Source: JAEZDC01 sp036676415
GTDB taxonomy: Bacteria > Bacteroidota > Bacteroidia > Chitinophagales > Chitinophagaceae
DNA: 64,000 bases
Reading direction: 5' to 3'
Assembly: GCA_036676415.1 (NCBI GenBank)
Contig: JAKFCX010000021.1
Coordinates: 62,001 to 126,000 of the forward strand
A model generated the notes under the pieces. It was not told the origin of the DNA. It was given only the letters and a program-made list of their open reading frames with translations, and ran no database searches. Both the position numbers and the translations under genes were made by a program. Below, piece after piece: positions 7,717-15,836 of this stretch; position 1 is the first letter of the stretch; the number at the start of each line of letters is the position of its first letter.

Positions 7717-9243
7717 ATGTCTCCTACTCTCTTGTTTTCGTTTGTTATTGGATATTTTGTTTTGCTTTTGCTTGTGGCCTGGTACACCAGCCGAAATTCG
7801 AATAACGATTCTTTTTTCATTGGTAACAAAAAGAGCAACTGGATGCTGGTTGCTTTTGGTATGATTGGAACATCGCTAAGTGGTGTAACATTCGTGAGTG
7901 TACCGGGAAGTGTAGGTACAGGAAATTTTTTCTATTACCAGGTGGTACTTGGATACCTGGTTGGTTATATGGTGATAGCATTCGTGTTATTACCATTGTA
8001 TTACAGGATGAACCTTACCAGCATCTACACTTATCTCGAAAGACGTTTTGGTGTTAATGCACATAAAGCAGGTGCTTTCTTTTTTATTCTTTCAAGAACC
8101 GTAGGTGCTACCGCAAGATTGTATTTAGTGATCAGTGTGTTACAGATCTTCATCTTTAATAAGCTGGGAATTCCGTTCGAAGCCACCGCACTCGTTATTC
8201 TTGTACTGATACTGCTATACACGTTTGAAGGAGGTGTAAAAACGATCATCTATACTGATACATTACAGACAACCGGTATGCTGGTTGGACTTATTGCATG
8301 CATCATAGTTATTACCAAAGCACTTGGAACTGATTTCAGTGGAGCTTATTCAATGATGGCAGATAAAGGATACACCCAACTTTTCAACTGGGATGTAAAT
8401 GCTCCTTCGTATGCATGGAAACATATTGTCGGTGGTATGTTCATCGCTATTGCAATGACCGGTCTTGACCAGGAAATGATGCAGAAAAATATCTCTGTAA
8501 AGAATCTGAAAGATTCGCAGAAGAACATGATGACTTTTACAGCGGTGCTAATGGTTGTGAATTTCCTGTTTCTTGTGCTCGGCGGTATATTATATTTATA
8601 TGCAGATGCAAATGGCATCAAAGTTCCACCTGATGATCTATTTCCTACCATTGCTTTAAACGATACATTCAGTGGCGTAATTGGCATTATTTTCATCATC
8701 GCACTTATTTCAGCACTCTTCCCTAGTGTTGATGGAGCAATTACTTCCCTTACTTCCTGTTTTTGTATCGATATCCTTAATATCAAAGCAAGCAATGCCA
8801 CGGAAAAAGAAAAGAAAAGAACAAGGCTGAAAGTGCATTTTACTTTTGCTGTGATCTTCTTCCTGATGGTACTTGTTTTTAAAGCGATCAATGATAAACT
8901 GATCATTGATTTTATCCTGAAGTTTGCAGGTATTACATACGGACCTTTACTAGGATTGTTTGCTTTTGGAATTCTTACCAAACGATCAATAAAATCAAGC
9001 CTCATCTGGCCTGTGTGTATTATTGCTCCATTGATTGCTGCATTTCTTGATATGCTCAGTAATCCTGCCTGGTACGAAGCAAAACTTCATATTGAAAGCC
9101 TGGGATTAAATGCATTATCAGAATCAGTTTTTGGAGGATATAAGATTGGCAATGAACTGATATTAATTAATGGCATTTTAACTTTCGTTGGCTTGTATTT
9201 AATTTCGAATCGCAATAAACAGGTTCCAATTGTTGCTGGTTAA
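7717..9243 (+). CDS. Sodium/solute symporter (SSS/SLC5 family)
   Basis: 508 aa, highly hydrophobic, with about 13 predicted membrane helices. Family features are an early helix followed by SFFIGNKKSNWMLVAFG, then GTSLSGVTFVSVPG, and a later DQEMMQKN motif. It would co-transport a small solute with sodium across the inner membrane. The solute cannot be told from sequence. It is divergent from the LOG gene (66-nt spacer), and its 3' end overlaps the next gene by 14 nt, so it likely heads an operon reaching hpt at 11563. Confidence 0.9.
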   Translation: MSPTLLFSFVIGYFVLLLLVAWYTSRNSNNDSFFIGNKKSNWMLVAFGMIGTSLSGVTFVSVPGSVGTGNFFYYQVVLGYLVGYMVIAFVLLPLYYRMNLTSIYTYLERRFGVNAHKAGAFFFILSRTVGATARLYLVISVLQIFIFNKLGIPFEATALVILVLILLYTFEGGVKTIIYTDTLQTTGMLVGLIACIIVITKALGTDFSGAYSMMADKGYTQLFNWDVNAPSYAWKHIVGGMFIAIAMTGLDQEMMQKNISVKNLKDSQKNMMTFTAVLMVVNFLFLVLGGILYLYADANGIKVPPDDLFPTIALNDTFSGVIGIIFIIALISALFPSVDGAITSLTSCFCIDILNIKASNATEKEKKRTRLKVHFTFAVIFFLMVLVFKAINDKLIIDFILKFAGITYGPLLGLFAFGILTKRSIKSSLIWPVCIIAPLIAAFLDMLSNPAWYEAKLHIESLGLNALSESVFGGYKIGNELILINGILTFVGLYLISNRNKQVPIVAG

Positions 9244-9871
9244 TGAACTTGCAGAAAAATATGCCGAACAATTCACTTCTGCACAGGATGAATTGTTAGA
9301 GAACATTCACCGGCAAACACTTGCCAGCCATGCTCATGCTCATATGCTGAGTAGCAGGCTGCAAGGACAATTGCTGAGTTTCATCAGCACAATGCTCCAG
9401 CCGAAATACATACTGGAGATCGGAACATTTACAGGCTACAGTGCTTTGTGCCTGGCTACAGGATTAAAAAAAGATGGAGCACTACATACAATTGAATTAA
9501 GAGAAGCCGATGCCGAAACAGCTAAGGCGAATTTTAAGATTTCCGCTTATGCAGATCAGATATTTTTGCATCAGGGAAATGCACTTGACATAATTCCGAC
9601 ATTTGATCATAGCTGGGACATAGTTTTCATAGATGCAGATAAAACAAGCTACATCAATTATTATGAAGCAGTGATGCCAAAGTTGAGCGAGAACGGTGTG
9701 ATCATAGCGGATAATGTGTTATTTCATGGACAGGTGCTTGAGGAAAATATATCCGGAAAGAACGCTTTGGCCATACATGCTTTTAATCAACATGTAGCCA
9801 ACGATCCTAGAACAGAGCAGGTGATGCTGACAGTGAGAGACGGATTAACGCTCATCAAAAAAAGAAAGTAA
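9230..9871 (+). CDS. Class I SAM-dependent O-methyltransferase
   Basis: 213 aa, similar to the caffeoyl-CoA O-methyltransferase/methyltransferase-3 family. SAM motif I is ILEIGTFTGYSA (61-72). The metal-binding region FIDADKTSYINYYE (133-146) and ADNVLFHGQV (160-169) match the family. The frame has no ATG before conserved sequence: TTG at 9230 or 9233 is the likely start, inside the 3' end of the symporter gene. The start NELAEKYAEQF fits the family's usual N-terminus. The natural substrate is unknown. Confidence 0.88.
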   Translation: MLLVNELAEKYAEQFTSAQDELLENIHRQTLASHAHAHMLSSRLQGQLLSFISTMLQPKYILEIGTFTGYSALCLATGLKKDGALHTIELREADAETAKANFKISAYADQIFLHQGNALDIIPTFDHSWDIVFIDADKTSYINYYEAVMPKLSENGVIIADNVLFHGQVLEENISGKNALAIHAFNQHVANDPRTEQVMLTVRDGLTLIKKRK

Positions 9872-11008
9872 ATGCTGTTGAAAAAAATTATTCCTGCCGT
9901 ACTGGTTTGTTTTATTGCTGTTACCTCATTTGGGCAAAACCAAAAAGTGGTTGAATACATTCAATCGTTCAGGGAACTTGCTATTAAAGAAATGCAGCGT
10001 ACCGGTGTACCTGCAGCGATAACTTTAGCACAGGGAATTTTAGAATCGCAGTCAGGCGAAAGTGATCTTGCAAAAAGATCCAACAACCATTTTGGCATAA
10101 AATGTAAGACGGAATGGACTGGTGAAAAAGTATATCATAACGATGACGCCAAAGGGGAATGTTTTAGAAAATACAATGATGCCGAGCAGTCTTATATTGA
10201 CCACTCAGATTTTTTACGAACAAGAGCACACTACGCTTTCCTGTTTTCATTAGACCCTACAGATTTTGAAAGCTGGGCTAAAGGCTTAAAAAAAGCAGGT
10301 TACGCTACCAGTCCAACTTATGCACAAAGACTCATTGATATTATTCAGCGATACAACCTGCAGGAATATACTTTGATTGCTTTGGAGAGAGGCAAAACGA
10401 AAGAAAAAGAAATGTATGCTTTTGCGAACGCTGAAAATAAAGAAAGCAATGTAATAGTTGAGCCAGCAACGGCGATTGATACTGTTGCCAGTGCCACTGT
10501 GGTTGATGTGGTTGATGTGGTTGCTGATACTGCAATCGCCACAGATTATTCCCATGCTCATGTAACAGAACAAACAACAGCTATTGTAACTCCGGCGTTA
10601 TATATTGCATCCGATTATCCGCAAAGCACTTTTTCTATTAATGGAGTAAAAGTGGTTTTTGCAAAAGAAGGAACTTCATTACTTGCCCTTGCCAATCAAT
10701 TCAAAGTCTCTTATAAGAAACTACTTGAGTTTAATGAAATGGACGAAGCGAAGGCAACTGATATTCTTGGTTACGACCAACTCGTTTTCTTAAGCAAGAA
10801 ATCAAAAAAAGGCAGTAAGGATATGCATATTGTACAGGCTAATGAAACACTTGAAGTGATTGCCCAGAAAGAAGGTGTTCAACTGGAAGCGCTTCTTGCA
10901 TACAACAGAATTCCAAAAGGCAGGCAACCATTGGTTGGAGAAAAAATATATTTAAAGACCAATTCGCCCGTTACTCCTAAATTAGCAGAAGCATCAGCCA
11001 AAAAATAA
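9872..11008 (+). CDS. Secreted glucosaminidase with C-terminal LysM
   Basis: 378 aa; its ATG directly abuts the upstream stop codon. A signal peptide (LVCFIAVTSFGQ) is followed by a glucosaminidase/FlgJ-like domain (about 25-170). The catalytic-glutamate motif is GILESQSGESDLA (E58), followed by NNHFGIKCK. A low-complexity Ala/Val/Thr linker leads to a degenerate LysM (about 255-310) and a clear C-terminal LysM (MHIVQANETLEVIAQKEGV, about 315-360). It probably cleaves peptidoglycan glycan strands during wall remodelling. Confidence 0.9.
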   Translation: MLLKKIIPAVLVCFIAVTSFGQNQKVVEYIQSFRELAIKEMQRTGVPAAITLAQGILESQSGESDLAKRSNNHFGIKCKTEWTGEKVYHNDDAKGECFRKYNDAEQSYIDHSDFLRTRAHYAFLFSLDPTDFESWAKGLKKAGYATSPTYAQRLIDIIQRYNLQEYTLIALERGKTKEKEMYAFANAENKESNVIVEPATAIDTVASATVVDVVDVVADTAIATDYSHAHVTEQTTAIVTPALYIASDYPQSTFSINGVKVVFAKEGTSLLALANQFKVSYKKLLEFNEMDEAKATDILGYDQLVFLSKKSKKGSKDMHIVQANETLEVIAQKEGVQLEALLAYNRIPKGRQPLVGEKIYLKTNSPVTPKLAEASAKK

Positions 11009-11023
11009 AAACGAGAACTGCTT

Positions 11024-11563
11024 ATGTCGCTTATAAAGGTTCATGACAAGGAATTTGTTCCTTTCATCTCAGAATTAAGTATTCAAAACAAAATAAAAGA
11101 TCTTGCCGGGCAGCTTTCGCAGGATTATAAAGGCAAGAAACCTTTATTCATCGCTATATTAAATGGCTCTTTCATTTTTGCATCTGACCTGTTTAAACAA
11201 CTTGAAATAGAAGCAGAAATATGTTTTATTAAACTGGCTTCTTATAAAGGAACAAAGTCTACTGGTCATGTAGTCACTGCAATCGGGCTTGATACAGATA
11301 TCAAAGACCGTCATGTGATCATTCTTGAAGACATCATCGATACAGGCAAAACATTGCATGAGTTTTTACCACAGATCACCAACCAACAACCAGCATCTTT
11401 AAAGATTGCTGTGTTGCTGCATAAACCTGAAGCAACCAAGTATCATTTCCCGATCGATTATATCTGCTTTTCCATTCCAAACAAATTTGTGTTAGGCTAT
11501 GGGTTGGATTATGATGGGCTGGGAAGAAACATCAACGAGATTTACCAGCTTCATGAAGTTTAA
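11024..11563 (+). CDS. hpt: Hypoxanthine phosphoribosyltransferase
   Basis: 179 aa, normal length. The PRPP-binding loop is VIILEDIIDTGKTL (98-111), and LNGSFIFASDL (46-56) and the C-terminal FVLGYGLDYDGLGRN also match the family. It makes IMP/GMP from hypoxanthine/guanine and PRPP in purine salvage. It is 15 nt after the glucosaminidase gene and overlaps the stop region of the convergent YitT-family gene by 4 nt. Confidence 0.92.
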   Translation: MSLIKVHDKEFVPFISELSIQNKIKDLAGQLSQDYKGKKPLFIAILNGSFIFASDLFKQLEIEAEICFIKLASYKGTKSTGHVVTAIGLDTDIKDRHVIILEDIIDTGKTLHEFLPQITNQQPASLKIAVLLHKPEATKYHFPIDYICFSIPNKFVLGYGLDYDGLGRNINEIYQLHEV

Positions 11564-12522
11564 TGTAATGGTCGTTTTTTGATCATTCCACCTTTGGTAT
11601 CTTTTATACTGCCCATTACAACAAAAGCATGTGGGTCAATTTTTTCGATCTCGGCATTTAATGATGATATCTCCAGCCTGGTGATAACTGTAAAAAGTAT
11701 ATTCATTTCTTTTCGTGCACCACTTTTTCCAAATCCTTTTTCAGCTTTATAAATAGTTAATCCACGTCCAAGTTTATTGGTGATCATGTGCTCTATCTCG
11801 TCATTATGAACGGAGACAATCGTTACACCTGTGTATTCCTCGATTCCTTCAATCACGAAGTCGACGGTTTTCGAAGCTGCGAGATATGTCAATGTAGAAT
11901 AGAGGGCTACTTCAATTCCGAGAATATAAGCAGCTACAGAAAAAACAAGAATATTAAAAACCAGAATCACATCCCCTATGGTAATACTTGATTTACGGCT
12001 TAAGTATATGGCCATTACTTCCGTGCCATCTAAAACAGCACCACCTCTCATAGCAAGGCCAATACCGAGCCCAAGAAAAAAGCCGCCAAATACAGCCACA
12101 AGCAAAGTGTCTTTGGTTATATCAAGGTAAGGCATCAGGGCAACACAGATCGCAAATCCAATGACCGCCAGCGTACCTCTGAAAAAAAATTTCTTTCCCA
12201 ATGTTTTCAATCCTAATAACAGGAAAGGAATGTTTACTGTTACAAGAATAAATGGTAATGGAATTCCTGTAACCTTTGTTGTTAACATGGAAATACCTGT
12301 ACACCCTCCATCAATAAATCCATTGGGAAGTAAAAAACCTTTAACACCCAAACCTGCAGATAAAATTCCCAACGCAATCAGCAAAAAATCCTTGATTGTC
12401 CTGACCACTGATACACGAAAACTTCTTAGCTGCTTCGCATTTCGGTAGGCAGACATCTGGTTTGCCTGCTGGCCACTTTTTGCAGCTTGCTCCTTGATGA
12501 TCTTGGTCAAAAATGGATTCAT
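11560..12522 (-). CDS. YitT family membrane protein (DUF161/DUF2179)
   Basis: 320 aa from the ATG at 12522 (MNPFLTKIIKEQ); a longer frame starts ten codons upstream but adds nothing conserved. There are five to six hydrophobic helices (ALGILSAGLGVKGFLLPNGF; GFFLGLGIGLAMRGG), with GGCTGISML and GAVLDGTEVMA typical of the family. A soluble C-terminal DUF2179 domain (about 225-315) contains ELYKAEKG-like IYKAEKGFGKSGARK. Inner membrane, function unknown. Confidence 0.85.
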   Translation of the reverse strand: MNPFLTKIIKEQAAKSGQQANQMSAYRNAKQLRSFRVSVVRTIKDFLLIALGILSAGLGVKGFLLPNGFIDGGCTGISMLTTKVTGIPLPFILVTVNIPFLLLGLKTLGKKFFFRGTLAVIGFAICVALMPYLDITKDTLLVAVFGGFFLGLGIGLAMRGGAVLDGTEVMAIYLSRKSSITIGDVILVFNILVFSVAAYILGIEVALYSTLTYLAASKTVDFVIEGIEEYTGVTIVSVHNDEIEHMITNKLGRGLTIYKAEKGFGKSGARKEMNILFTVITRLEISSLNAEIEKIDPHAFVVMGSIKDTKGGMIKKRPLH

Positions 12523-12573
12523 TGCTGCTAAGATAATAAATAGCTGAGGCAACTTGAACTATACCTGTTGCAA

Positions 12574-12605
12574 ATAAAAAAGCTGATGGAAATACCATCA
12601 GCTTT
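12574..12605 (-). terminator. Terminator downstream of dnaJ
   Basis: AAAGCTGATGG (12579-12589) pairs with CCATCAGCTTT (12595-12605) around a 5-nt loop. On the minus strand it is followed by a T-rich tract, 20 nt after the dnaJ stop codon. Confidence 0.85.
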
Positions 12606-12625
12606 CTAATAACGATTTATAATGA

Positions 12626-13798
12626 CTAACTAAAAGCTTCCTTCACCCTGTCGAAAAAACTTTTATCATTCTTTCCCGGGTTAGGTTTAAAATTCTCACT
12701 CTGGCTTAATTTCTCCAGCATTGCTTTCTCCTCACTCGATATATTCTGTGGAGTCCATACATCTACATGTATCAACTGATCACCTCTGCCATATCCATTC
12801 ACTTCGGGAAAACCTTTTCCTTTCAAACGAAATATCTTTCCACTTTGTGTGCCGGCAGGTATCTTGATCTTTGCTCTTCCATCTATTGTAGGTACCTCTA
12901 TAGAAGTTCCAAATACTGCATCAGGAAAAGAGATATGAAGATCGAAAGCGACATTCAGTCCATCACGTTGTAATTCTTTATGCTGCTCTTCTTCTATTAA
13001 TATAATGAGATCTCCATTGGCACCACCTCTTTCACCAGCATTACCTTTTCCACTCATGCTCAGCTGCATTCCTTCCTGTACTCCTGCAGGAACATTGATC
13101 GTAACCATTTCTTCACCATACACTCTTCCTTCACCTTTACATGATCCGCATTTATGTGTTACAGTTGAACCTTCACCATTACAATTAGGGCAGGTTGTAA
13201 CCGTTTGCATCTGGCCAAGGAATGTATTGGTAACTCTTCTTACTTGTCCGCTACCTCCACAAGTGCTGCAGGTTTGCACACTGTTCTTATCTTTTGCACC
13301 GCTGCCACTACACGTAGCACAGGCAACATATTTTTTTACCTTGATATTCTTCGTAACACCTTTTGCAATTTCCTCGTAAGTAAGCTTTAATCGAATCCTA
13401 AGATTGCTGCCTCGTGTTCCGGTTGGTCTTCCACCTCCACCACCTCGTCTTCCACCTCCACCACCGAAGAAATTACCAAATACATCATCACCAAAAATAT
13501 CTCCGAACTGGCTGAAAATATCATCCATGTTCATGCCTGCACCACCACCAAATCCACCACCACCCATTCCTGGAGCAAAAGCCTGGTGACCATAACGATC
13601 GTACTTCGCTTTTTTATCAGCATCACTCAACACTTCATATGCCTCTGCAGCTTCCTTGAACTTTTCTTCGGCTTCTTTATCACCCGGGTTACGGTCAGGA
13701 TGAAACTGCATGGCCACTTTACGGTAAGCCTTTTTGATCTCGTCGGATGATGCATTTTTTCCTACACCCAGTATCTCGTAATAATCTCTTTTTGCCAT
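12626..13798 (-). CDS. dnaJ: Chaperone protein DnaJ
   Basis: 390 aa from MAKRDYYEILGV; the frame opens six codons earlier, but this start matches the family. J domain with HPD at 33-35. A Gly/Phe-rich stretch covers about 75-125. Four zinc-binding CxxCxGxG motifs are present (CATCSGSG 160, CSTCGGSG 177, CPNCNGEG 203, CGSCKGEG 217), followed by the C-terminal substrate domains. It stimulates DnaK ATPase and presents clients. grpE lies 150 nt upstream on the same strand, with a repeat and a heptamer array between. Confidence 0.97.
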   Translation of the reverse strand: MAKRDYYEILGVGKNASSDEIKKAYRKVAMQFHPDRNPGDKEAEEKFKEAAEAYEVLSDADKKAKYDRYGHQAFAPGMGGGGFGGGAGMNMDDIFSQFGDIFGDDVFGNFFGGGGGRRGGGGGRPTGTRGSNLRIRLKLTYEEIAKGVTKNIKVKKYVACATCSGSGAKDKNSVQTCSTCGGSGQVRRVTNTFLGQMQTVTTCPNCNGEGSTVTHKCGSCKGEGRVYGEEMVTINVPAGVQEGMQLSMSGKGNAGERGGANGDLIILIEEEQHKELQRDGLNVAFDLHISFPDAVFGTSIEVPTIDGRAKIKIPAGTQSGKIFRLKGKGFPEVNGYGRGDQLIHVDVWTPQNISSEEKAMLEKLSQSENFKPNPGKNDKSFFDRVKEAFS

Positions 13799-13870
13799 TT
13801 TAGCTTCCTTCACCATAGCCTCAACTACAGTTTTATTTTTATAATGATGTCAACTCCAGATCGTTTATTA

Positions 13871-13900
13871 ATCTTCCGTTGCGTCGCACTCTTGTGCTGA
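13871..13900 (-). repeat. Dispersed intergenic repeat, copy 2 (core only)
   Basis: On the minus strand it reads CACAAGAGTGCGACGCAACG and continues GAAGAT. This is the core of the family, placed between grpE and dnaJ. Confidence 0.65.
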
Positions 13901-13921
13901 TATATCTTTACTGATTATTTT

Positions 13922-13948
13922 TTCACCATTCACCATTCACCATTCACC
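13922..13948 (-). repeat. GGTGAAT heptamer array after grpE
   Basis: Three complete and one partial TTCACCA units, which are GGTGAAT units read on the grpE strand. The array begins at the grpE stop codon. The same heptamer follows the acetyltransferase stop codon at 50278. Confidence 0.85.
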
Positions 13949-14532
13949 TATTTCCCTACCACCACTTTTGCAAACCTGATCAGTTTATCGTTCAGATAAT
14001 ATCCTTTCTGCACCTCATCCACCACTTTACCTTTCAATTCTTCATTTGGTGCAGGAATCTCTGTTATCGCTTCATGTTTTTCCACATCAAACTCCTCATG
14101 CACACTTTTCATTTCCTTCACACCTTTCGCCTGTAAGGTTGATCTCATTTTAGCAAACACAAGTGACACACCTTCTTTAACTAACTTAATATCATCGGTG
14201 TCCTGCATTTGTTTTTCAGCCCTGTCACAATCATCCAGCACATCAAGCAAAGAAGTGATTACATCTTTACCGGCAGTTTGTATCAACTCAAGTCTTTCTT
14301 TTGCTGTACGGCGACGGAAATTATCAAATTCGGCCATCAGCCTCAGGTATTTATCTTTCTGTTCCTGTACATCCGATCTCAGCTGCTCAATTTCAGACTC
14401 TTCAGAGACAGGTTCATTTAAATGGGTGGTTCCGGCTGCATTTTCGTCAGCATTTATGTTAGCAGCGTCATTTATTTCAGCCGTTTCTGTCGAATTGTTC
14501 TGATTTTCAGCGTTTTTATCCTTCTCGTTCAT
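13948..14532 (-). CDS. grpE: Nucleotide exchange factor GrpE
   Basis: 194 aa from MNEKDKNAENQ; the frame opens 15 codons earlier at 14577, but the -7 box at 14559 favours the inner ATG. An acidic Asn-rich N-terminus leads into the dimerising helix and the signature KYLRLMAEFDNFRRRTAKER. The C-terminal beta domain ends in KGYYLNDKLIRFAKVVVGK. It releases ADP from DnaK. Likely co-transcribed with dnaJ downstream. Confidence 0.95.
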   Translation of the reverse strand: MNEKDKNAENQNNSTETAEINDAANINADENAAGTTHLNEPVSEESEIEQLRSDVQEQKDKYLRLMAEFDNFRRRTAKERLELIQTAGKDVITSLLDVLDDCDRAEKQMQDTDDIKLVKEGVSLVFAKMRSTLQAKGVKEMKSVHEEFDVEKHEAITEIPAPNEELKGKVVDEVQKGYYLNDKLIRFAKVVVGK

Positions 14533-14558
14533 GTCAATTGAATTAACTGGTAGAGGCT

Positions 14559-14566
14559 CAAAATTA
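14559..14566 (-). promoter_or_regulatory. -7 box for grpE
   Basis: The minus strand reads TAATTTTG, an exact match to TAnnTTTG, about 27 nt before the chosen ATG. Only a weak -33 match (TTTC) is found upstream. No heat-shock CIRCE element was seen. Confidence 0.45.
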
Positions 14567-14646
14567 TTGCCAAGCAAAGAAAAGGGAAAAATTGGCAGTA
14601 ATTAGTCAGCGATACTACATCTGCCACGGCCTTGTGAATTTGAGAT

Positions 14647-14654
14647 TACATTTG
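14647..14654 (+). promoter_or_regulatory. -7 box immediately before the rRNA methyltransferase gene
   Basis: TACATTTG matches TAnnTTTG and ends 6 nt before the ATG at 14661, so the transcript would be leaderless or nearly so. No good -33 element was found. Confidence 0.4.
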
Positions 14655-14660
14655 CAGCTT

Positions 14661-15836
14661 ATGACCAAAGTTTTCCTGAACAGAAAGATCGCTCCGAGAA
14701 TTGCCAATGGGCATCCCTGGATTTTTGCCAATGAAGTGAACCGTATTGAAGGTGCTGTGAATGCAGGTGATACAGTTGAGGTTTATTATTACGATGAAAA
14801 ATTCTGTGGTCGTGGATATATCAATCCAAAATCACAGATCCTGGTGAGATTGCTTACCCGGAAAAAAGAGGAAATAAACGAGCAATTCTTTTATAACAGG
14901 ATTCTTGAAGCATGGAAGTATCGTCAGAACCTTGGATATACTGAAAACTGCAGGCTGATCTTTGGTGAAGCAGATCAAATGCCTGCATTGATCATAGATA
15001 AATTCAATGATTATTTTGTTATTCAAACCCTGGCCTATGGTATTGATGTATGGAAGCCGGCTATCGTAAAAGCGTTGCAGCAAATATTTAATCCAAAAGG
15101 GATTTATGAAAGAAACGATGTGCCTGTGAGAGAACTGGAGGGATTGTCTCAACAGAAAGCATTCTTGTCAGAACCTTTTGATACAAAGATCACCATCAAT
15201 GAAAATGGTTTGAAGTTTTATGTTGATATTGAAAATGGGCAAAAAACCGGATACTTTCTTGACCAGCAGGATAACAGGAGAGCCATTCAACATATTGTAA
15301 AAGGTGCTGATGTACTTGGTGCTTTTACCTATACCGGAACTTTTGAAATTCATGCTGCACACTATGGGGCAAAAAGTGTGTTAGGACTTGATATTTCAGA
15401 AAATGCAGTAGCCCAGGCAAACCAAAATGCTGAGTTGAACGGCTTACAGGATATTGCAAAATTCGAGGCAGTGAATGCTTTTGATGTGCTGAAAGTTTGG
15501 GTGAAGGAAGCGAGAAAATATGATGTGGTGATGTTGGATCCCCCGGCATTTACCAAGAGCAGGGAGAATATACAGAAAGCCATTACAGGTTATAAGGAGA
15601 TCAATCTTCGTGGTATGAGATTGCTAAACAATGGCGGATTTTTGGTTACTTCCAGTTGTACGAACCTCGTCAATCCGGAATTGTTTCTTCAAACGATAGA
15701 AATGGCTGCGAAAGATGCAAGAAAAAAACTGAGGCAGGTGGTATTTCAAACCCAGAGCAGTGATCATCCAATCGTCTGGGGAATGGAAAATACCAACTAC
15801 CTCAAATTTCTGATAGTGGAAGTAACAGACCGTTAG
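14661..15836 (+). CDS. RlmI-like class I rRNA (cytosine-C5) methyltransferase
   Basis: 391 aa from MTKVFLNRKI; an upstream ATG at 14592 is out of keeping with the family start. An N-terminal PUA-like domain (GHPWIFANEV) is followed by a Rossmann methyltransferase domain. Motifs are GAFTYTGTFEIHAA (SAM), DVVMLDPPAFTKSRE (motif IV) and the catalytic cysteine TSSCTNLV. The family methylates 23S rRNA at C1962 in E. coli; the exact target here is inferred. The stop overlaps the convergent gene by 4 nt. Confidence 0.85.
   Translation: MTKVFLNRKIAPRIANGHPWIFANEVNRIEGAVNAGDTVEVYYYDEKFCGRGYINPKSQILVRLLTRKKEEINEQFFYNRILEAWKYRQNLGYTENCRLIFGEADQMPALIIDKFNDYFVIQTLAYGIDVWKPAIVKALQQIFNPKGIYERNDVPVRELEGLSQQKAFLSEPFDTKITINENGLKFYVDIENGQKTGYFLDQQDNRRAIQHIVKGADVLGAFTYTGTFEIHAAHYGAKSVLGLDISENAVAQANQNAELNGLQDIAKFEAVNAFDVLKVWVKEARKYDVVMLDPPAFTKSRENIQKAITGYKEINLRGMRLLNNGGFLVTSSCTNLVNPELFLQTIEMAAKDARKKLRQVVFQTQSSDHPIVWGMENTNYLKFLIVEVTDR

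Noticed and set aside
13922..13948. Heptamer array as a miniature CRISPR
   Set aside because: Units are 7 bp and contiguous, with no spacers and no cas genes nearby.
14160..14185. ACAAGTGACACACC inside grpE as another dispersed repeat copy
   Set aside because: It is inside conserved coding sequence, matches only a short part of the core, and lacks the flanking repeat segments.
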